Below are positions 14,254 to 17,862 of a stretch of DNA of 17,862 nucleotides, piece by piece. The position numbers and the translations under genes are program-made. The DNA comes from Paracoccaceae bacterium. Its GTDB lineage: Bacteria > Pseudomonadota > Alphaproteobacteria > Rhodobacterales > Rhodobacteraceae. The DNA is taken from contig JALSHK010000233.1 in the NCBI GenBank assembly GCA_026982275.1, positions 1-17,862 on the forward strand. Reading direction: 5' to 3'. Each line of letters begins with the position of its first letter. The first letter of the stretch is position 1. Below the pieces are notes generated by a model, which saw nothing but the letters and a program-made list of their open reading frames with translations, was not told the DNA's origin and made no database searches.

Positions 14254-15785
14254 GGCCGGGCGGCAGCGGCCGCTTCGATTTGCGCCAAAGCGGCGGGGTC
14301 ATCGGCGAAAACAGCGCGGGCATCGGCGATGGCTTTGGCATTGGCCTCGGCATCGCCCATCACCTTGGTGACGCTGATCAGGCGGGCCCATTCATCCACC
14401 GTGCCGCCCTCATTGGCAAGCCGGTCGGCAAGCCGTGTAACCATCGAGCCGATCATCTGCTGGCGCTCGCTATCCGACATATCTGCCGCATCCTGCACCT
14501 GCTGCTGGCTCGGACCGGGCAAGGCCGGAGCGGCAGATTCCGGTATGCGCTGGGATGGCACTGCGGCCTGGTTGATCCGTCGCAAAGCAGCGGGATCATC
14601 GGCATAGGCCGCGCGGGCATCGGCAATGGCCTGCGTGGCGGCTTCGGTTTCACCCAACACATTATTGGCTCCGATCAGGCGCACCCATTCCTCGACAGAA
14701 CCACCTTCATTGGCAAGGCGTTCGGTCAGCTGGGCCACCATGGAGCGGATCAGCTCGGAGCGCTCGCTATCGGTCATATCCTGTGCGGCCTGCATTTGCT
14801 CGGCGGTCGGGCCAGCGAGCTGGGATTGCGGAATTATACCGGCTTCAACGGCCAGATCGTCGATATTGGCGCGGATGGCCGCGATCCAGGGCGCATCTTC
14901 CGGCCCTTCGGATAGCAGTTGGTTCCACATGATATAGGCTTGGCGCGGCTGGTCATATTGCGCCAGCGCCAGCCCGGCATAATAGCGCGCGCGCGGGTTT
15001 TCGGGAATCGCGGCCATCACGATATCCAGCGCGGCAATCGATTCAGGTGATACATAGCCTTGCGCCGCCAGAATCATCAGCTCGGCATGTTCCAGATGAT
15101 CTTCGGGCGTTGCGCTATCCCCCAGAATCCCGAGAACTTTGTCTATGGCGGCATGGGCCTCGATCATCCGGCCCGAAGTGGCCAGCGCGCGGGCGAGCAT
15201 CTGATGCCCCTCCAGATCATCAGGGCGGCTTTCCAGGGCTTCGGCCAGTTGGTCTATCAGATCGGCATCGGGGCTCTGGGTCAGGCTGTCAAGGTTGGGA
15301 AGGCCGCCACTGGTATCCTCCATGCGGGCGGTAACAAAGGCTTCGGCCTCGTTTTGTGACGGGCGATCGCTGGTCATGGCTGCCTGACGGGCGAGATTTT
15401 CGGAGATTGGCAGATCGGGCAGGCCCGGATACCCCCAAATCCGATAAATACCCAGCCCGCCGAAAATAATGCTGAGGGCAATAATCGAGGCAAGAGCATA
15501 GGTTGTGTTTCTCGGGGCTATGGGTGTGGGGCTGTCTTCATCCTCTCCTTTGCTGGCTGTTGCCAAAAGGCGACGGGATACTTCGGTGCGCACGCGCTGG
15601 GCCTCCGCCGGGGTGATTATGCCCCGGTTCTCATCGCTGTCGATCTCTTTTAGCTGGTCTTTATAGACCTGCATATCATAGCTCGAGCGCGCGGCGGGTG
15701 CATCTTTTTCCCGCTTCAGCAGTGGATACAGGGTCCACACGATTGTTACTAACGTGACGACGACAACCGGAATCCAGAAAATCAT
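14250..15785 (-). CDS. ccmI: c-type cytochrome biogenesis protein CcmI, with a duplicated C-terminal module
   Basis: CcmI carries apocytochrome c to the heme ligation site at the inner membrane. The 511-residue protein has a membrane helix (4-22), the cytoplasmic 'YDMQVYKDQLKEIDSDENRG' block (36-55), a second membrane helix (97-115) and a periplasmic part with TPR-like helices (about 175-300). The C-terminus holds two tandem copies of an 84-residue module (325-408 and 424-507; about 50 of 84 residues identical by eye). The start at 15785 (MIFWIPVVVV) is chosen over the longer frame to 15848 because the membrane helix begins there and AAGGG lies upstream. No other ccm gene is in the window. 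A candidate promoter lies at 15819-15848. Confidence 0.93.
   Translation of the reverse strand: MIFWIPVVVVTLVTIVWTLYPLLKREKDAPAARSSYDMQVYKDQLKEIDSDENRGIITPAEAQRVRTEVSRRLLATASKGEDEDSPTPIAPRNTTYALASIIALSIIFGGLGIYRIWGYPGLPDLPISENLARQAAMTSDRPSQNEAEAFVTARMEDTSGGLPNLDSLTQSPDADLIDQLAEALESRPDDLEGHQMLARALATSGRMIEAHAAIDKVLGILGDSATPEDHLEHAELMILAAQGYVSPESIAALDIVMAAIPENPRARYYAGLALAQYDQPRQAYIMWNQLLSEGPEDAPWIAAIRANIDDLAVEAGIIPQSQLAGPTAEQMQAAQDMTDSERSELIRSMVAQLTERLANEGGSVEEWVRLIGANNVLGETEAATQAIADARAAYADDPAALRRINQAAVPSQRIPESAAPALPGPSQQQVQDAADMSDSERQQMIGSMVTRLADRLANEGGTVDEWARLISVTKVMGDAEANAKAIADARAVFADDPAALAQIEAAAAARP
14265..14516 (-). repeat. CcmI C-terminal module, copy 2
   Basis: Encodes CcmI residues 424-507, beginning GPSQQQVQDAADMSDSER and containing 'RLANEGGTVDEWARLI' and 'AIADARAVFADDPAAL'. 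It aligns without gaps to copy 1 at an offset of 99 residues. Confidence 0.85.
14562..14813 (-). repeat. CcmI C-terminal module, copy 1
   Basis: Encodes CcmI residues 325-408, beginning GPTAEQMQAAQDMTDSER and containing 'RLANEGGSVEEWVRLI' and 'AIADARAAYADDPAAL'. A 15-residue linker, rich in Pro, Ala and Ser, separates it from copy 2. Confidence 0.85.
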
Positions 15786-15818
15786 TTTATGCGCACCCTT
15801 TTTGCTCAATTTGCGCGC

Positions 15819-15848
15819 ACAATACGCTGGCTCGCGGGCATGGCGCAA
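15819..15848 (-). promoter_or_regulatory. Candidate promoter of the ccmI-ruvX-DUF1289 transcript
   Basis: On the minus strand there is TTGCGC (15843-15848), an 18-base spacer and TATTGT (15819-15824), giving a short leader before the ATG at 15785. Moderate matches only. Confidence 0.3.
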
Positions 15849-15920
15849 CGCCCAATATTGATCAGGCAGTATTACGGGCGCAAATGTCGCGAACCGCGCA
15901 GGTGGCGACGGTTACAGGCT

Positions 15921-15949
15921 TTGCATATAAGCTAGTTTTCCGCTATTAC
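15921..15949 (+). promoter_or_regulatory. Candidate promoter of soxB
   Basis: TTGCAT (15921-15926), a 17-base spacer and TATTAC (15944-15949), about 34 bases upstream of the soxB ATG. Both boxes are only partial matches. Confidence 0.3.
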
Positions 15950-15982
15950 ATTCACATAACCGTGAGTATCGGAGAGCCACCC

Positions 15983-17230
15983 ATGAAAAAATACTCTGCC
16001 TTTGCCATTGCGCGCGAAGCCATGCGTGGCCATTCCGGCTGGAAGCGGGCCTGGCGCTCGCCGGAAATGAAAAAATCCTACGAGGTGGTGATTGTGGGCG
16101 CGGGCGGGCACGGGCTGGCCACGGCCTATTATCTGGCGAAAAACCACGGCATTACCAATATTGCCGTGATCGAAAAAGGCTGGCTGGGCGGCGGCAATAC
16201 CGGACGCAATACCACCATCATCCGCTCCAATTACCTGCAAGACGAAAGCGCGGCGATCTATGAAAAGGCGCGCGGGCTTTATGAGGGGCTGTCAAACGAG
16301 CTGAATTACAACATCATGTTTTCGCCGAGGGGCGTGATGATGCTGGCCCAGACCGAACATGAGCTGCGCGGCTATCATCGCATAAATCAGGCCAATGCCA
16401 TTCAGGGCGTGGCCACGGAGATGCTGACGCCCGAACAGGTGAAAGCCAAAGTGCCAATTATGGAGATCAACGGCCCGCGATACCCTGTGCTGGGCGCGCT
16501 CTGGCAGGCACGGGGCGGCACGGCGCGCCATGATGCCGTGGCCTGGGCTTATGCCCGTGCGGCGAGTGATCTGGGCGTGGATATTATCCAGCAAACCGAG
16601 GTAGCGGGGATTACGCAGAGCGGCGGGCAGGTGACGGGGGTGCAGACCACGCGCGGGGATGTGGCGTGCAAAAAGCTCGGCCTTGTGGTGGCGGGGCATT
16701 CAGGCGTGCTGGCGCAGATGGCGGGGTTCCGGCTGCCGATTGAATCGGTTTCGCTGCAGGCTTTGGTGAGCGAGCCGATCAAGCCCTGCATCGATGTGGT
16801 GGTGATGGCCAATACCGTGCATGGCTATCTGAGCCAGTCAGACAAGGGCGAGCTGGTGATCGGCGGCGGTGCGGATGGCTATAACAATTACACCCAGCGC
16901 GGCAGCTTTCATCATATCGAGGAAACCGTGCGCGCCCTGATCGAGACCTTTCCGATTATCAGCCGCCTCAAGCAGCTTCGCCAATGGGGCGGCATTGTGG
17001 ATATGACCGGGGATCGCTCGCCCATCATTGGCAAAACCCCTTTGGGGGGCTGCTTTATCAATTGCGGCTGGGGCACGGGGGGGTTCAAATCCATCCCCGG
17101 CTCTGGCTGGGCCTTGGCGGCCACCATAGCTTCGGGCGAACCCGATGCGCTGGCCGCCCCCTTTGGCCTTGATCGATTTGCCGAGGGGCGGTTTATTGAC
17201 GAGAGCGTTGCCGCCGGGGTGGCCCATTGA
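15983..17230 (+). CDS. soxB: Sarcosine oxidase subunit beta (heterotetrameric type)
   Basis: The beta subunit of heterotetrameric sarcosine oxidase binds FAD and, with the alpha subunit, FMN, and oxidises sarcosine to glycine, passing the methyl group to folate. The 415-residue protein is full length. It has the FAD-binding 'VIVGAGGHGLATAYYL' (36-51) with E64 at the strand end, 'GGGNTGRNTTIIRSNYLQD', and 'GGTARHDAVAWAYARA' (178-193), where H183 is the likely covalent-FMN histidine by analogy with studied enzymes. The C-terminal 'INCGWGTGGFKSIPGSGWA' and the family ending 'DESVAAGVAH' are also present. The ATG at 15983 has GGAGAG six bases upstream; the open frame to 15884 is rejected. soxD, soxA and soxG, which normally follow, are absent: the next gene is on the other strand 8 bases away. 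Confidence 0.95.
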   Translation: MKKYSAFAIAREAMRGHSGWKRAWRSPEMKKSYEVVIVGAGGHGLATAYYLAKNHGITNIAVIEKGWLGGGNTGRNTTIIRSNYLQDESAAIYEKARGLYEGLSNELNYNIMFSPRGVMMLAQTEHELRGYHRINQANAIQGVATEMLTPEQVKAKVPIMEINGPRYPVLGALWQARGGTARHDAVAWAYARAASDLGVDIIQQTEVAGITQSGGQVTGVQTTRGDVACKKLGLVVAGHSGVLAQMAGFRLPIESVSLQALVSEPIKPCIDVVVMANTVHGYLSQSDKGELVIGGGADGYNNYTQRGSFHHIEETVRALIETFPIISRLKQLRQWGGIVDMTGDRSPIIGKTPLGGCFINCGWGTGGFKSIPGSGWALAATIASGEPDALAAPFGLDRFAEGRFIDESVAAGVAH

Positions 17231-17238
17231 GCCGCGCC

Positions 17239-17475
17239 CTAGCGCTTGGTGTAGCGCCGCCCGTCTTCCATCATAAAGGTGGTTTTTTTCTGCCGTCGCA
17301 TGGCGACCAGCACAATGCCGATCACGGCAAACACCGAGGCCACAAAAAGCGCCAGCCCGACCGCATTCGTAATCTCTATGCCGGTAACAGTATAGGTAAT
17401 TTCACGCGCGGTATTGATGCCGCCTTGCAAAAATGTGCCCCACAGAGCGGACACATCGTTAATAAAATTTTCCAT
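17239..17475 (-). CDS. Small single-pass membrane protein, function unknown
   Basis: A 78-residue protein with an amphipathic N-terminus (MENFINDVSALWGTF), one membrane helix (about 38-58, 'AVGLALFVASVFAVIGIVLV') and a basic tail ending 'MMEDGRRYTKR'. The helix followed by positive charges suggests the C-terminus is inside the cell. The ATG at 17475 has a strong AGGAGAGG four bases upstream, which is the main reason to accept it. It is convergent with soxB (8-base gap) and divergent from the gene at 17732. I do not recognise the family. Confidence 0.75.
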   Translation of the reverse strand: MENFINDVSALWGTFLQGGINTAREITYTVTGIEITNAVGLALFVASVFAVIGIVLVAMRRQKKTTFMMEDGRRYTKR

Positions 17476-17518
17476 CGTTCCTCTCCTGTGTTGGTGGTTG
17501 AAGAAAACAAGCCGTTTA

Positions 17519-17547
17519 TTTATGACATATTTTCAGGGAAAATTCAA
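17519..17547 (-). promoter_or_regulatory. Candidate promoter of the small membrane gene
   Basis: On the minus strand there is TTGAAT (17542-17547), a 17-base spacer and CATAAA (17519-17524), about 44 bases upstream of the ATG at 17475. It lies immediately after a terminator-like hairpin. Confidence 0.35.
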
Positions 17548-17569
17548 AAACGCGGTAAAGCCGCGCTTT
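17547..17569 (-). terminator. Terminator-like hairpin upstream of the small membrane gene
   Basis: On the minus strand AAAGCGCGG-CTTTA-CCGCGTTTT forms a 9-base stem (one G-T pair) running into a T-run. It lies upstream of the candidate promoter, so it would stop transcripts coming from further right, or mark the end of a short RNA. It may instead be chance within the possible TetR remnant. Confidence 0.35.
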
Positions 17570-17596
17570 CGCCGGGGCAGCTCGCGGATGTATTTT

Positions 17597-17624
17597 TTGC
17601 AACCTTTTGTAATAACATCATAAT
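17597..17624 (+). promoter_or_regulatory. Candidate promoter of the gene at 17732
   Basis: TTGCAA (17597-17602), a 16-base spacer and CATAAT (17619-17624; five of six). The leader would be about 100 bases. Confidence 0.35.
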
Positions 17625-17731
17625 ACACTTGGCTAGCTGGCTCGATCCGTGGCAAAAAAGCACAGCAAAGGCGCGCGGTTTTAGGCGGGAAATTGCCCAG
17701 ATTTTGGTCAGGCAATTGTCAGGAGCATATC

Positions 17732-17862
17732 ATGCTGGAACATTTTAGCAAAATACAGCGGCTGGTGCTGTTCGCCGCAATCGGGTTCTGGGCGATTGCG
17801 AGCGTGGTTGGCGCGATATTCGGCATGGCAAAACTGTTCGGCGCGCTTGGCTCTTTTGCGCT
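17732..17862 (+). CDS. Membrane protein, partial (C-terminus off the window)
   Basis: The ATG at 17732 has AGGAG six bases upstream and opens a frame that is still open at the right edge (43 codons). It begins MLEHFSKIQRLVLFAAIGFW, with a hydrophobic helix at about 11-31, followed by a short 'GMAKLFGALGSFA'. The N-terminus looks like that of an inner-membrane protein or a membrane-anchored exporter subunit, but too little is visible to name a family. Confidence 0.65.
   Translation, partial: MLEHFSKIQRLVLFAAIGFWAIASVVGAIFGMAKLFGALGSFA

Larger units (their letters stand above)
17488..17748 (+). pseudogene. Possible remnant: C-terminal part of a TetR-type regulator
   Basis: This plus-strand frame lies in the 256-base gap between the small membrane gene and the gene at 17732. 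It reads like protein from about 17510 on: 'KPFIYDIFSGKIQKRGK', then 'LSPGQLADVFFATFCNNIII' and 'EIAQILVRQLSG'. An amphipathic helix with L-A-D-x-F-F-A-x-F after a charged 'Q-x-x-G-K' stretch resembles the C-terminal ligand domain of TetR regulators. There is no start codon with a ribosome site, and the DNA-binding domain that should come before it is missing: that stretch is the small membrane gene on the other strand. It ends 17 bases inside the next gene, as an intact upstream operon gene might. Similarity judged by eye only. Confidence 0.3.

Noticed and set aside
15884..15982. N-terminal extension of SoxB by 33 residues
   Set aside because: No ribosome site, and the family's N-terminus begins at the Met at 15983, which has one.
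17533..17715. 60-residue minus-strand frame in the gap before 17732
   Set aside because: No ribosome site and no protein-like pattern; the plus-strand frame there reads more like protein.
1..17862. tRNA, rRNA, CRISPR array, insertion sequence or phage genes
   Set aside because: None seen: no regularly spaced direct repeats, no cloverleaf-like gap, and no transposase or integrase motif in any frame.

Overview
The window looks like a chromosomal segment of an alphaproteobacterium, most likely a member of the Rhodobacterales (Roseobacter-type Rhodobacteraceae). This rests on family resemblance recalled from memory: the partial DUF4177 protein, GatB, YdcH, the RuvX-DUF1289-CcmI cluster, a TIGR02281-type aspartic protease, the ATC-hydrolase family protein and a SoxB start of the 'MKKYSAFAIAREA' type all have the Rhodobacteraceae form. 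Genes are tightly packed and no gap without a gene exceeds about 260 bases. No tRNA, rRNA, CRISPR array or transposase gene was seen.

Layout. Bases 1-2824 carry a partial DUF4177 gene and a large helical-repeat (TPR-like) gene. The 3' half of the TPR-like gene is strikingly AT-rich, and this is the least ordinary part of the window. Bases 2840-8825 hold gatB, a membrane diguanylate cyclase, an ATC-hydrolase-like gene and pepN. Three copies of an intergenic palindromic element sit directly at the 3' ends of gatB, the cyclase gene and pepN. Bases 8826-12850 hold a YdcH-type small protein, a C26 glutamine-amidotransferase-like hydrolase, a Tat-exported metallo-beta-lactamase-fold hydrolase, dusA and a TauE/SafE exporter. 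Bases 12839-15785 on the minus strand hold a membrane-anchored aspartic protease and then the overlapping cluster ccmI-ruvX-DUF1289. Bases 15983-17862 hold a soxB gene without soxD/A/G, a small membrane protein, what may be the decayed tail of a TetR-type regulator, and the start of another membrane-protein gene.

How the genes work together. Most are housekeeping functions with separate promoters: tRNA charging (gatB), tRNA modification (dusA), peptide turnover (pepN), cytochrome c maturation (ccmI) and DNA repair (ruvX). Real co-transcription is supported for dusA-tauE (3-base gap) and ccmI-ruvX-DUF1289 (4- and 8-base overlaps).

The best candidate for something under-described is the 801-residue protein at 372-2777. 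It has a hydrophobic N-terminal segment, a helical or coiled-coil middle and seven roughly 50-residue repeats, each marked by a tryptophan. It has no visible enzymatic domain, and its base composition breaks where the repeats begin. A defence or signalling role is only an inference: no neighbour is a recognised defence gene.
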